40,961 nucleotides of DNA from the IMG/VR virus record IMGVR_UViG_3300037201_000054, positions 1-40,961 of that record; one strand, written 5' to 3'. Origin of the DNA: a virus. This document shows positions 1 to 6,595 of this stretch, piece after piece. The position numbers were made by a program, and so were the translations under genes. The stretch's first letter is position 1; each line of letters opens with the position of its first letter. A model generated the notes under the pieces. That model was not told the DNA's origin and made no database searches. It saw nothing but the letters and a program-made list of their open reading frames with translations.

Positions 1-3
1 GTC

Positions 4-255
4 ATGAAAACAGTCGGGGCGATGGATGTTTTTAGCCGGATGATGGAGCGAGACGACAAGAATTTTAAGCTGGCTCCGCTGTCGAACATCATCGAGGCGC
101 GCAAGGTCAAACAGGGCACGCGACTGACAATCGGAGTCGGCGAGGATATCTGCGCCAAGATTCTCGCGGACGAGCTCGTCGGCGGATTCATATTCTGTGA
201 CCGCAAGCGATTCGAGGAAGTGAAGGCCGAACTTGTGGCGGAGTTGGCGTCATGA
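4..255 (+). CDS. hypothetical protein, 83 aa
   Basis: I do not recognise this protein. It has an ATG start at 4, but the frame is open to the window edge, so the true start could lie upstream. The sequence is a mixed alpha/beta soluble type with an acidic C-terminal helix and no membrane segment or cysteine cluster. Its stop overlaps the start of the next gene by 4 bp (ATGA), so it is the first visible member of a translationally coupled run of tiny genes reaching 1868. Confidence 0.6.
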   Translation: MKTVGAMDVFSRMMERDDKNFKLAPLSNIIEARKVKQGTRLTIGVGEDICAKILADELVGGFIFCDRKRFEEVKAELVAELAS

Positions 256-509
256 GTTACGACCCGGCGAAGCGCGATTCCACCTGGACGAGGATCGAGC
301 CCGGCTGCTACATCGATCCGGCAGGATGCGGCCATATTTTCCCGGACGAAATTGTGGCGCAACTGCAACTCGATCACCCGGAAGCTGGATTTGATTTCAG
401 CCGCGAGGATTATGACCTGATCGTCGAGACCTTCTTCGCGATGATGCGGGCGCAATTTGCAGAGCTGAACGTTCAATTCATTTGTCACGAGCGGGAGGAC
501 GCGTCATGA
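252..509 (+). CDS. hypothetical protein, 85 aa
   Basis: The start overlaps the previous stop as ATGA, and the stop overlaps the next start in the same way. The protein is acidic and soluble, with a conspicuous CYIDPAGCGHIF segment near residue 20 and a helical C-terminal half. I recognise no family. The tight coupling on both sides supports it being real. Confidence 0.65.
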   Translation: MSYDPAKRDSTWTRIEPGCYIDPAGCGHIFPDEIVAQLQLDHPEAGFDFSREDYDLIVETFFAMMRAQFAELNVQFICHEREDAS

Positions 510-718
510 CGGTTCAAAAGAAAAGACTTTTCACGTTGGCTGATTGCGCAGTTTCGCATCCCTCGAATTGTCGCTGTAGCGGAGGCGTGCTGCGCTGCAT
601 GCACTGCACTCACGAATTTCCCCAGTCGAGCTGCGTCGAAGCCTATGCCAATTACATCGTGGTGGAGTGTATGAAGTGCCGTTGCGTGACGCCGTTCAGA
701 CTGGAGAAAACCGCATGA
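506..718 (+). CDS. Cys-rich putative zinc-ribbon protein, 70 aa
   Basis: I chose the ATG at 506 over the upstream in-frame ATG at 482 because 506 makes the same ATGA overlap seen along the whole run. The protein carries CRC, CMHC and CMKC pairs with single cysteines between them, which suggests one or two structural zinc sites. No catalytic motif is visible. The function is unknown; small zinc ribbons of this kind are common in early phage regions. Confidence 0.65.
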   Translation: MTVQKKRLFTLADCAVSHPSNCRCSGGVLRCMHCTHEFPQSSCVEAYANYIVVECMKCRCVTPFRLEKTA

Positions 719-1095
719 CCGCCCGTGAACTGATCGCCGAATACCGCCGCTGCGGACCGCAAGAGCTGACCGTGTTCCTGCACTTCATCGCCGACCGGGT
801 GCACGAACTGAGATTCGAAAGCGGCGCGCGTTTGAATGATGCGTCCGACTTCGCGGCAATGCTGAGAGAGTTGGCGGAAGCGGCACGCATGGATTCCCGC
901 GGCGACGAGTGGAGGAAGCTGGCGGACTACCGCGACAAGATGCCACAAACTGCTACCGGGCAGCTCGGACCGCGAACCCGCACCAGACTGGATTTCTGTC
1001 CCGATTGCGGACACGCGCACCGAGGCGATTCGGAGTGCGAGGAACCGACCGGCGCGGGAAGAACGTGCCGGTGTGAAAGGAAGGTCACGGCATGA
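715..1095 (+). CDS. small protein with C-terminal zinc-binding motif, 126 aa
   Basis: I chose the ATG at 715 because it overlaps the upstream TGA as ATGA; an in-frame ATG at 667 would overlap the neighbour by about 50 bp. Residues 1-80 look like a helical bundle. The C-terminus carries CPDCGHAH followed by single Cys residues and CRC, a likely zinc-binding tail. I do not recognise the family. Confidence 0.65.
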   Translation: MTARELIAEYRRCGPQELTVFLHFIADRVHELRFESGARLNDASDFAAMLRELAEAARMDSRGDEWRKLADYRDKMPQTATGQLGPRTRTRLDFCPDCGHAHRGDSECEEPTGAGRTCRCERKVTA

Positions 1096-1319
1096 ACCGC
1101 TGGCTCGGCGACATCGGATTCGGCGGCGTCGCGCTGCTCCAGGTCGTGATCGTTGTTTTACTGCTGAAGTTTCGCGGCGGATACAAGCGGGGGCGGCATG
1201 ACGGATTCAACGAAGGCATAGAGGCAGGCCGGATCCGGGCGGACGACTGGTGGTTAGAAACCATTCACCAGGTCGATCAGGCAGCGCACGAGATTCGCGA
1301 GGAGGATCGCTGGCCATGA
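1092..1319 (+). CDS. small membrane-anchored protein, 75 aa
   Basis: A single hydrophobic helix (about residues 10-26, rich in V, L and I) is followed by a basic stretch and then an acidic, Trp-containing tail. This fits a one-pass inner-membrane protein with a cytoplasmic C-terminus. It is coupled to both neighbours by ATGA overlaps. The function is unknown; it could belong to a membrane-acting early phage function, but nothing specific shows this. Confidence 0.6.
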   Translation: MNRWLGDIGFGGVALLQVVIVVLLLKFRGGYKRGRHDGFNEGIEAGRIRADDWWLETIHQVDQAAHEIREEDRWP

Positions 1320-1435
1320 CGAGAAAAGACTTGCGACTGCTCGCTGGCTCAGTGCTGTTTCTCGTCCTCGTGCTGAGCGCTATGTTTTTCACTTTGATCG
1401 AGGCCGGCTGCTTTGATCCGATAGTGAGGAGATAA
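1316..1435 (+). CDS. 39-aa single-pass membrane peptide
   Basis: The ATG at 1316 makes the ATGA overlap with the preceding gene; the longer frame from 1250 would overlap that gene heavily. After a short basic start (MTRKDLR) comes one hydrophobic helix of about 20 residues and a short tail. With the previous gene it forms a pair of tiny membrane proteins. A phage i-spanin-like or other membrane role is possible but unsupported. Confidence 0.5.
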   Translation: MTRKDLRLLAGSVLFLVLVLSAMFFTLIEAGCFDPIVRR

Positions 1436-1653
1436 TGAGCTACTCCAAAGAGAACGGGCAGGTGGTACTCAGGATGAGCCGGGAAGACTACGAACGGCTG
1501 ATTTTTCGGCTCGGTCTCGCATTGGGGAACTTCGCGAACAGCTCAGGCGTGGCTGCGCAGCAGGAAAGCATAAAGCAAGAACTGGCCTTCCTGAACCGTC
1601 TCAACGAGGGCAACCCTGACTACACTCCGTACCAGGTGGAGCAATCGAAATGA
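1435..1653 (+). CDS. hypothetical protein, 72 aa
   Basis: The start overlaps the upstream stop by one base (TAATG), and the stop overlaps the next start as ATGA. The protein is soluble and mainly helical, with a SREDYERLIFRLG segment near residue 14. I recognise no family and see no cysteines or membrane segment. Confidence 0.55.
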   Translation: MSYSKENGQVVLRMSREDYERLIFRLGLALGNFANSSGVAAQQESIKQELAFLNRLNEGNPDYTPYQVEQSK

Positions 1654-1868
1654 GTTGGCTCTGCAAAATCGGCATCGAAGATGTCCCCATGAAGTGCCAA
1701 TCCTGCGGAACCGTTTCGCGTCTCGGAGATTGCGAGCCCGATGTTGATGGAGATGGTTCGCTCGGCTGCCCGTTGCCGGATTGCGGCGGAATCGCGCTCG
1801 AACTCAACCCTTCCTCGAATTGCACACCCAATGCGCCGCCCCGTTCCAGTCCTTCCCGTCCTTCCTGA
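1650..1868 (+). CDS. zinc-ribbon protein, 72 aa
   Basis: The protein carries CQSCG and later CPLPDCGG, a typical two-knuckle zinc ribbon, separated by an acidic DVDGDG loop. The C-terminus is Pro/Ser-rich and probably disordered. It is the last gene of the rightward coupled run. Its stop lies two bases from the stop of the convergent HNH nuclease gene, with no terminator hairpin visible between them. Confidence 0.6.
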   Translation: MSWLCKIGIEDVPMKCQSCGTVSRLGDCEPDVDGDGSLGCPLPDCGGIALELNPSSNCTPNAPPRSSPSRPS

Positions 1869-1870
1869 AG

Positions 1871-2779
1871 CTACGCCACATTAGGAAGCCCCTTCGTCGT
1901 AAGCTCCGCCACTGCGCAAGCTGCTCTAATTCTTCCAATCGGGTAGTTCATCGCAACCAGGCCGCACAGAAAGCCAAGCAAATCCCCTTTTAGGAGTCGG
2001 TCTTCGACGTGGTGCTTCGTGCTGTGACATGAGTTGCAAAGGGTTTGGAGATTGTCATAGTGATTCGGGTCGAGCCCCCACAACTTCATCAGTCGAAAAG
2101 GAATCACGTGATCCACGTGGTGCTTTGTTTTGTCCGGTAATTCGCGGCAGATTCCGCAGAGATACTCGTCGCGCGCTCGGATGATTTCGGCGGTGTGCAC
2201 CCAGCCAACGCCGCGATAAGAGACCGCGCAACCGCGAAATTTAGGGCTCTTATCTCCACGTCGTTCCCGGTAGGCACATTGAAGGGAGCAGAATTTCGGC
2301 TGGCGCATGTTGAACCGCTTCACGTAGAAGCGGCGCGGCTGGGTAAAGGGGGCTCCGCAGGATGCGCAGTTCCCTTCGATGCGTTTTTCTACGCGGCGTC
2401 CCTTGGTGTACAGCCGGGCATTTCGGGCTTTGCCGACGCACGCTTCGCTACAAAACTGCTGCCACGGTGTGTTCGGAACGAAGTCGGTTCCGCAACGCTT
2501 GCAAGTGGCGATGGCGCGCGTCGGGAGCTTGCGCTCCCGAGCGTTCCTAGCGTCCTGGACGCAGCGCCGGGAGCAAAACGACTTCCACTGCGACGGGGAT
2601 TCGATCAGATTGCCGCAGTGCGCGCATTTGCTTGCCCGTATACGAAGCTTTTTCGCTCGGCGCTCCCGTAGAGCCTCGAAATAGTGCTGGCGGCAGAATC
2701 CGGACCTGTATTTCGGCCCTTGTCCGCAAACCTTGCAGACTGGCGTTCTGTTGTGTCGGGTTCCGAAGTGGCCAGCCAT
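1871..2779 (-). CDS. HNH endonuclease with tandem zinc modules, 302 aa
   Basis: Residues 208-256 form an HNH core: CGIC at 208-211, HHVDHVIP at 220-227, Asn243, then C248, C251, H252 and H256. This is the Cys-bracketed HNH type that cuts DNA with a single metal ion. N-terminal to it are four Cys modules at about 15-33, 52-73, 93-114 and 138-167; two of them share the pattern CxxCG...W..FCS..C, which suggests internal duplication for DNA recognition. The ATG at 2779 was chosen because the frame upstream overlaps the gene at 2857 and looks like noise. It is the last gene of the leftward recombination operon. It could be a free-standing homing nuclease or a phage packaging/recombination HNH; no host gene is interrupted beside it. 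Confidence 0.85.
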   Translation of the reverse strand: MAGHFGTRHNRTPVCKVCGQGPKYRSGFCRQHYFEALRERRAKKLRIRASKCAHCGNLIESPSQWKSFCSRRCVQDARNARERKLPTRAIATCKRCGTDFVPNTPWQQFCSEACVGKARNARLYTKGRRVEKRIEGNCASCGAPFTQPRRFYVKRFNMRQPKFCSLQCAYRERRGDKSPKFRGCAVSYRGVGWVHTAEIIRARDEYLCGICRELPDKTKHHVDHVIPFRLMKLWGLDPNHYDNLQTLCNSCHSTKHHVEDRLLKGDLLGFLCGLVAMNYPIGRIRAACAVAELTTKGLPNVA

Positions 2780-2856
2780 AGTTTCATTCCAGGCTTGCTC
2801 CCTTTGGTTCCGGGTGCCAGTGGTAGGCGGATCGCGGGATGGGGCGGCGGCGCAAT

Positions 2857-3165
2857 TTACTCTCCCTTCGCTTTGCGGATGGCGTATTCCACGATTGCGA
2901 GTTTGGCCTGCAGGCTCGCCACCAGGCTGTCCAGATTCTGTACGATGATCTCCGGCTCGCAGGTTTCCAAGTAGCTGCTCACTCCCAGTAATTCCTTTTG
3001 CGCTTCCTCGCAGGCTTCGAGCAGTTCCGGCGCGGCGGCGATCAGACGGGCGCTGGCTTCGTGCCATACTTCGGCAACGGTCCAGTCGTGAGCATCGCGA
3101 ATTACGTAGCAGGACTTATCGTTGGCTAGTTCAGCTTTCCACTCTTTGGGCTTTGCTTCGCTCAT
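2857..3165 (-). CDS. phage protein with ARLIAAAPELLEA motif, 102 aa
   Basis: Residues 39-51 read ARLIAAAPELLEA, a signature I know from many small phage proteins of unknown function. The region after it is a long amphipathic helix, probably a coiled coil. The start overlaps the stop of the gene at 3162 as ATGA. The 152-aa protein at 5882-6340 carries the same signature, so the two may be distant relatives. Function unknown. Confidence 0.7.
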   Translation of the reverse strand: MSEAKPKEWKAELANDKSCYVIRDAHDWTVAEVWHEASARLIAAAPELLEACEEAQKELLGVSSYLETCEPEIIVQNLDSLVASLQAKLAIVEYAIRKAKGE

Positions 3166-3407
3166 GCTGCCCTCCTGATCTTCCGTTCTGTCTTCCGGCG
3201 TTCCTTCTCTCGCCGCGCGTAGATCTCCGCAGCCAGGTCAAACACTCCACGCCAGGAGACTTCGTACCTGGTCCGGGTGCCGAGCAAGCGGACGGCGGCG
3301 TGCTCGGGGAAAACTTCGATGACGATCTCCCGTTCCCGGCCTTTATAGCGGGCCACTTGGTTGGTAATGAATGAAAGACGGCTTTTCCTTTCGGCGATTT
3401 TCTTCAT
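3162..3407 (-). CDS. small basic hypothetical protein, 81 aa
   Basis: I chose the ATG at 3407 because it overlaps the upstream stop as ATGA; the frame is open to 3779, but that part lies inside the exonuclease gene. The N-terminal half looks like a small beta domain, and the C-terminus is a strongly basic helix (REKERRKTERKIRR) that could bind nucleic acid. I recognise no family. Confidence 0.6.
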   Translation of the reverse strand: MKKIAERKSRLSFITNQVARYKGREREIVIEVFPEHAAVRLLGTRTRYEVSWRGVFDLAAEIYARREKERRKTERKIRRAA

Positions 3408-3568
3408 GATTGGTCGATTCCCTTCATGCGCAGTTCGGCCATGCCCGTCGGGATTAGGTTGTAGATCGCGCCGTAACCTTCGCAGCACACCAACCAGACG
3501 TGATTCACTTGGTCCCACCTCACAAGGAAGTGGGGCGATTCGCAATCCGTGCAAAGAAGCAGTTCCAT
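3404..3568 (-). CDS. hypothetical protein, 54 aa
   Basis: The preferred start at 3568 overlaps the exonuclease stop by one base (TGATG); an ATG eight codons upstream is possible. The protein has CTDC near the start and a CC pair near residue 28, which may bind zinc. It is coupled downstream by an ATGA overlap. Function unknown. Confidence 0.5.
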   Translation of the reverse strand: MELLLCTDCESPHFLVRWDQVNHVWLVCCEGYGAIYNLIPTGMAELRMKGIDQS

Positions 3569-4266
3569 CAGAATTGCACCTCGTCCGGACATGGCATCTC
3601 CAGGAGCGTCGCAATTGGTTGCGGCGCCTGGGGCAACACTCGGAGCACGTCCTCGATCTCGGCGTTGAAATGTACAACCTCTGCTTCCAGCGTGGCAATA
3701 AATTGCTCATCTCTTGCGAACCGGCGGACAAAAAGTTGCAGGTGTTCGGGCAAGCGCGGATCGAACGAAACAAAGTCACACCAGGCGCGCCCCGTGCAAC
3801 TCATCTCCGCCAACATCTGCGGAGCGTGCTCGACCGGAACCACGCCGGCGAGCATCCAGCCTAAGTGGGTCGACGTGTTCGGGCATTTGATCTGAATCAA
3901 ACCATCGTCGCCGACCAGGCCATCGGGACTCGCTCCGAATCTGGCGACGCGGGGATGCAGGACGAAGCCGCAAGTCTCGACCAGGACGTCGAGCTGCAGC
4001 TCGTAAGCGGCGCGGGCGAATGTCTCCTGATCCCGGCCCCACTGCATTTCGTGACTCACGTACTGCGGATAGGGCTGGCCGGTGAGGATCTCGCAGATCA
4101 GTTCGCAGCGGTAATCCCGGCGCGCGGCAGTTTCCTGCCCTTTCTTCGGCCCGGACTTGTAACAGGCGATCACGTCGGCGGCTCTTGAGGCGGTGACCAG
4201 GCCGACACGGGCTTGCAGCCAGAGTTCGCTTCCCTGCTCGAGATTGGCGAGTTCTAGAGCGGTCAT
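3568..4266 (-). CDS. YqaJ/lambda-exonuclease-type recombinase, 232 aa
   Basis: This family degrades one strand of duplex DNA from an end and hands the single strand to an annealing protein. An N-terminal WLQARVGLVTASRAADV helix (16-32) is followed by MQWGRDQE at 74-81 and by the core GASPDGL (111-117) and QIKCPN (125-130). Asp115 and Lys127 fit the PD-(D/E)XK fold, but the residue two before Lys127 is Gln125 where the family usually has Glu. The start at 4266 overlaps the annealing-protein stop as ATGA; the open frame continues upstream only as noise. The length is normal for the family. Its position next to the putative annealing gene supports a two-component recombination system. Confidence 0.85.
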   Translation of the reverse strand: MTALELANLEQGSELWLQARVGLVTASRAADVIACYKSGPKKGQETAARRDYRCELICEILTGQPYPQYVSHEMQWGRDQETFARAAYELQLDVLVETCGFVLHPRVARFGASPDGLVGDDGLIQIKCPNTSTHLGWMLAGVVPVEHAPQMLAEMSCTGRAWCDFVSFDPRLPEHLQLFVRRFARDEQFIATLEAEVVHFNAEIEDVLRVLPQAPQPIATLLEMPCPDEVQF

Positions 4267-4991
4267 TGGACCTCTCGCTTTCTCGCGTCCTTGGCCACGA
4301 TGTAAGCGGCTTGCGCGGAGCGGTCCTTCGCCTGGTCGGCTTCCCGGTAGGCGTACATATAAACCTTCCGAAGTTGTTCGAGAGAGGAAGCGGTGCGGAT
4401 ATGGGTGAGCATCACTTCGACGCGCTCTCGGGGAAGGTGTCCGCCGCTCTGAACCGCCGCACTCCTTCCGTTCCCGTCCACCTCTTCGGCCGGCGTTGGC
4501 GCGTAGCCGGCCATCACCACAACCCAGGCGAGAACGTTGCGCAATGCCTTGGCTTGAGCCCTGGTCTGAGCCATGGAGCGCAACTGAAACAACGGCTTGT
4601 CGCTCCACTTCGACTCATCGTCCATACACATCGCTTGTGCGGCCGAGATGACCTGGCCGTCGGCGCGGATCGCTTCGGCGTGGCATTCGTAGCCGCGCAC
4701 TCTTCCCTGCTCGATGTAGGAAGTTGCGCGGGCAGCAACTGTTACTCCGTAGAAGCGGCCCAGGGTTTGCCAATCCTCAAATTGCAGGAAGGTCTTGCCG
4801 TTGATGACGCACTTGTTGGGCTTGCGCTCGATCACTTCGCGGAGTGCCTGGGCGGCCTTCGCGGCTTCCTGGAGAACGATCTCCGGCGCCCGCGGCATGG
4901 CGAGCTGGGCGGGCTCGGGCGGACGCAAGGCGAGATGGTGTACATCTTGTGGTTGAATCTCGGAGCTAACTGGTAGAGTCTGTGCAGCCAT
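4263..4991 (-). CDS. putative single-strand annealing/recombination protein, 242 aa
   Basis: This is likely the partner of the YqaJ exonuclease. Residues 60-125 form an alpha/beta region (FLQFEDWQTLGRFYGV, then the GYECHAEAI strand). The segment FQLRSMAQTRAQAKALRN at 135-152, followed by GYAPTPAEE at 162-170, is a pattern I associate with phage and mobile-element recombination proteins of RecT/ERF/Rad52-like character. The C-terminus is helical and basic. No ATPase motif is present. The family is not certain from sequence alone; the adjacent exonuclease, with a 4-bp overlap, is the main argument. The start at 4991 has an AAAGGA ribosome binding site inside a structured leader (4992-5056). Confidence 0.65.
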   Translation of the reverse strand: MAAQTLPVSSEIQPQDVHHLALRPPEPAQLAMPRAPEIVLQEAAKAAQALREVIERKPNKCVINGKTFLQFEDWQTLGRFYGVTVAARATSYIEQGRVRGYECHAEAIRADGQVISAAQAMCMDDESKWSDKPLFQLRSMAQTRAQAKALRNVLAWVVVMAGYAPTPAEEVDGNGRSAAVQSGGHLPRERVEVMLTHIRTASSLEQLRKVYMYAYREADQAKDRSAQAAYIVAKDARKREVQ

Positions 4992-5060
4992 AAGTCAGTC
5001 GTCCTTTCTGATTTGTGGTTAGGGGCTTGCGGGTGCGTCGAACACCCACAAGCCCCGTTG
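4992..5060 (-). promoter_or_regulatory. structured 5' leader of the annealing-protein gene (copy A)
   Basis: Read on the minus strand, a 13-14 bp hairpin comes first (5022-5035 with 5043-5056; the only mismatch in DNA becomes a G-U pair in minus-strand RNA). It is followed by CTAACCACAAATCAG, AAAGGA and ACTGACTT just before ATGGCT. The arms TCAG and CTGA flank the AAAGGA ribosome binding site. No T-run follows the large hairpin, so it is not a standard terminator. The same design recurs before the gene at 5882-6340, which suggests a shared RNA-level control element. Confidence 0.5.
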
Positions 5061-5098
5061 TGGTTACTGCTACTGCTAGAATCGCGGCATGACTGAGA

Positions 5099-5377
5099 TC
5101 AATTCACATCATCAGTGGGAGGGAGATGTCTTAGCATCTCCACGTATTTTTTCGCTAGCTGCTCGGGAGCGTCTGCGTCTTTCAGTTCAGCGTGTATTGG
5201 AGCAAGAACTCGCAGAACATCCTGAATCATCGCGAGATCAGTTTTCGCGTTCGCTATCCTTTTTTCGATCCGGGTTGCGTCTCCTTTGGAAAGAAACGTT
5301 TTCAGCATCGCGTTCTCGATCTCGAAGCTGATCAGCGTCATCATGATGTGGTTGGCTAGTTCCTTGTCGATCTCCAT
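5099..5377 (-). CDS. small helical protein, first gene of the recombination operon, 92 aa
   Basis: The protein is mostly alpha-helical and probably a coiled coil (residues 1-75), with no cysteines or membrane helix. The ATG at 5377 lies 9 nt past a good minus-strand -10 box, so the message may have almost no leader. The gene at 6596-6883 starts at the identical position relative to a related promoter, so the two first genes occupy equivalent slots, though their sequences share little. It may be an early regulator; that is inference. Confidence 0.6.
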   Translation of the reverse strand: MEIDKELANHIMMTLISFEIENAMLKTFLSKGDATRIEKRIANAKTDLAMIQDVLRVLAPIHAELKDADAPEQLAKKYVEMLRHLPPTDDVN

Positions 5378-5456
5378 GCAATTAATTTATACGCACCCTA
5401 TGCGTATGTCAAGATAATTCTTGCGCACCCGCTGCGAACGTGTTAATGTCCTTTTG
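5378..5456. promoter_or_regulatory. bidirectional promoter/operator, copy 1
   Basis: Leftward: TTGACA (5412-5407) and TATAAA (5391-5386), 15 bp apart. Rightward: TTGCGC (5421-5426), 17 bp spacer, TAATGT (5444-5449). The two -35 boxes flank the dyad CAAGA-TAAT-TCTTG (5410-5423). A second inverted repeat TACGCA-ccc ta-TGCGTA sits in the leftward spacer (5390-5406). The block 5408-5427 (gtcaagataattcttgcgca) is identical to 6914-6933. A repressor bound to the central dyad would block both -35 elements. Confidence 0.65.
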
Positions 5457-5690
5457 ATGGCAACCAAGGCTGAAATTCGCGAATACTTTGCTAAGTTCGG
5501 CAAAAAAGGTGGCAAGGCCACCGCGCAGAACCGCACCCCAGAAGAACGGATTGAAGCGGCCCGCAAGGCCGTCGAAGCCCGCTGGTCCGCAGAACGCGCC
5601 AAGACCAAGGCCCTTCGCGACGACGCCTCCAAACTCCTGACCCAAGCCCGCAAACGGCAAACCGAGATCGAGAAGAAACGCAACCTCTAA
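5457..5690 (+). CDS. KGG/ARW-type small basic protein, 77 aa
   Basis: The N-terminus carries FAKFGKKGGKATA (11-23), a KGG-type motif, then TPEERIEAARKAVEARW (27-43) and a long charged helix. Small proteins with the ARKA..ARW signature are common in bacteria, but their function is not settled; the charge suggests nucleic-acid binding. The ATG at 5457 lies about 8 nt after the -10 box with no Shine-Dalgarno, so a leaderless transcript is likely. The first half resembles the protein at 6962-7117, which sits in the same slot of the second control region. Its stop is convergent with the gene at 5692. Confidence 0.75.
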   Translation: MATKAEIREYFAKFGKKGGKATAQNRTPEERIEAARKAVEARWSAERAKTKALRDDASKLLTQARKRQTEIEKKRNL

Positions 5691-5691
5691 A

Positions 5692-5889
5692 TCAAGCGGC
5701 TGCTGAGCGGTTGCCATAGGTAATCTCCTTTTGAGATTCGAAGTTGTAGTCGCTGAGTGCGCCGATTAAAACGTCGAGCGCCTGGTCGGACTCGTTGAAG
5801 TTCAAGTGCACGATGGCTCTCACAATGGCCAAGTGGGCGGCGAGGGAGCGGTCGAGTTCGCGAAGGATGATGGGATCAGCGTTATGCAC
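5692..5889 (-). CDS. hypothetical helical protein, 65 aa
   Basis: The GTG start at 5889 overlaps the end of the 152-aa gene by 8 bp, with GGGGGTGA just upstream serving as ribosome binding site. The protein is mostly helical and acidic, with no cysteines. It ends one base from the convergent KGG/ARW gene. I recognise no family. Confidence 0.5.
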   Translation of the reverse strand: MHNADPIILRELDRSLAAHLAIVRAIVHLNFNESDQALDVLIGALSDYNFESQKEITYGNRSAAA

Positions 5890-6340
5890 GGCTCACCCCC
5901 TTGGCTTTGCGGAACGCCTCGATTGCTCGAACGAAATCTGGGTAGTCGCTCAGATCGTCGGTGCTGCATCCGCACGGCCCCATCGCCTGAGCCGGTTCGC
6001 CTTCATAGCCTTCGCGGTCGCCGCGCTCGACCTCGCAGCCATATTTATCGGCGTGGTGTTGGAGTTCGTGATCGCATTCAGGACAAACCAATTTCGCGAG
6101 TGCGACGAACATCTCCGGCGCAGTGGCGATCAGGCGGGCATTGGCGGCTTGCTCTTCGTGAGCCGGACTCTCGTCGTGAAAGATTTCAGCGATGGCATTG
6201 ACGCCAGAGAGAGGAAAGTTGCTGGTGTAGTTGGGGGCGCGGTCGCCGGCGAACACGACGAACGGCGCGTTGGCGTAACCGCTTTGTGAAACTTTCCAGG
6301 GACCTGGGGTGGAAAAAACTGGTAGATTGCTGTGAGCCAT
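5882..6340 (-). CDS. phage protein with PGPW and ARLIATAPEM motifs, 152 aa
   Basis: The protein starts with a PGPWKV segment (about residue 12), followed by a beta-rich domain and then ANARLIATAPEM (about 66-77). This combination is widespread in small early phage proteins of unknown function. After it come CPECDHE and later CGC, a likely zinc site (about 86-125). The ATG at 6340 is preceded by AAAGGAG set in the loop of a 6-bp hairpin. It is expressed from the second leftward promoter, downstream of the genes at 6596 and 6416. Confidence 0.75.
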   Translation of the reverse strand: MAHSNLPVFSTPGPWKVSQSGYANAPFVVFAGDRAPNYTSNFPLSGVNAIAEIFHDESPAHEEQAANARLIATAPEMFVALAKLVCPECDHELQHHADKYGCEVERGDREGYEGEPAQAMGPCGCSTDDLSDYPDFVRAIEAFRKAKGVSRA

Positions 6341-6410
6341 GAGTCAGTCTCCTTTCAGACTGGTTTGTGGTTAGGGCCGTTTGCCGGCGGCAACCGACTT
6401 GCGGCCCGTT
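6341..6410 (-). promoter_or_regulatory. structured 5' leader of the 152-aa gene (copy B)
   Basis: On the minus strand a hairpin (arms 6374-6379 and 6402-6407, with an inner stem 6381-6386/6388-6393) is followed by CCTAACCACAAACCAG. A second hairpin CAGTCT-GAAAGG-AGACTG (6362-6345) places the ribosome binding site in its loop. ACTGACTC then leads to ATGGCT. Both the order of elements and the words CTAACCACAAA, AAAGGA and ACTGACT match the leader at 4992-5060. Confidence 0.5.
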
Positions 6411-6415
6411 TGTTT

Positions 6416-6559
6416 TTAGAGGACGTCCCAGTCAACGCCGCCGCACTTGGGGCAGCGATCGTTGTAATTCCCGTCGGGCGAAAGTTTCCGCTTCTTGCCG
6501 CATTCGTTGCATTGCAGGGTGACCTTGGTCTCGGCGTCGTTCGCTTGTTCCGTGATCAT
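6416..6559 (-). CDS. zinc-ribbon protein, 47 aa
   Basis: This short gene lies between the leader at 6341-6410 and the gene at 6596. It begins MITEQANDAETK and carries CNECGKK and CPKCGG (about residues 17-41), a canonical two-knuckle zinc ribbon, ending in WDVL. A GGAGGG ribosome binding site sits 4 nt before the ATG. It is expressed leftward, 36 nt after the gene at 6596-6883. A role in transcription or DNA contact is possible but not shown. Confidence 0.7.
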   Translation of the reverse strand: MITEQANDAETKVTLQCNECGKKRKLSPDGNYNDRCPKCGGVDWDVL

Positions 6560-6595
6560 CTTGCCCTCCGTGTAAACTGATGAACATGAAGCCCA

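Noticed and set aside
4266-4976. Plus-strand frame of 236 codons opposite the annealing-protein gene
   Set aside because: The minus strand carries motif-bearing, overlapped genes with ribosome binding sites; the plus frame has none.
5022-5056. Hairpin as an intrinsic terminator
   Set aside because: No T-run follows on either strand, and the element recurs as part of a leader before two coding regions.
5089-5331. Plus-strand 80-codon frame
   Set aside because: Opposed by the minus-strand gene with a matching promoter; the frame is Ser/Arg-rich and without a ribosome binding site.
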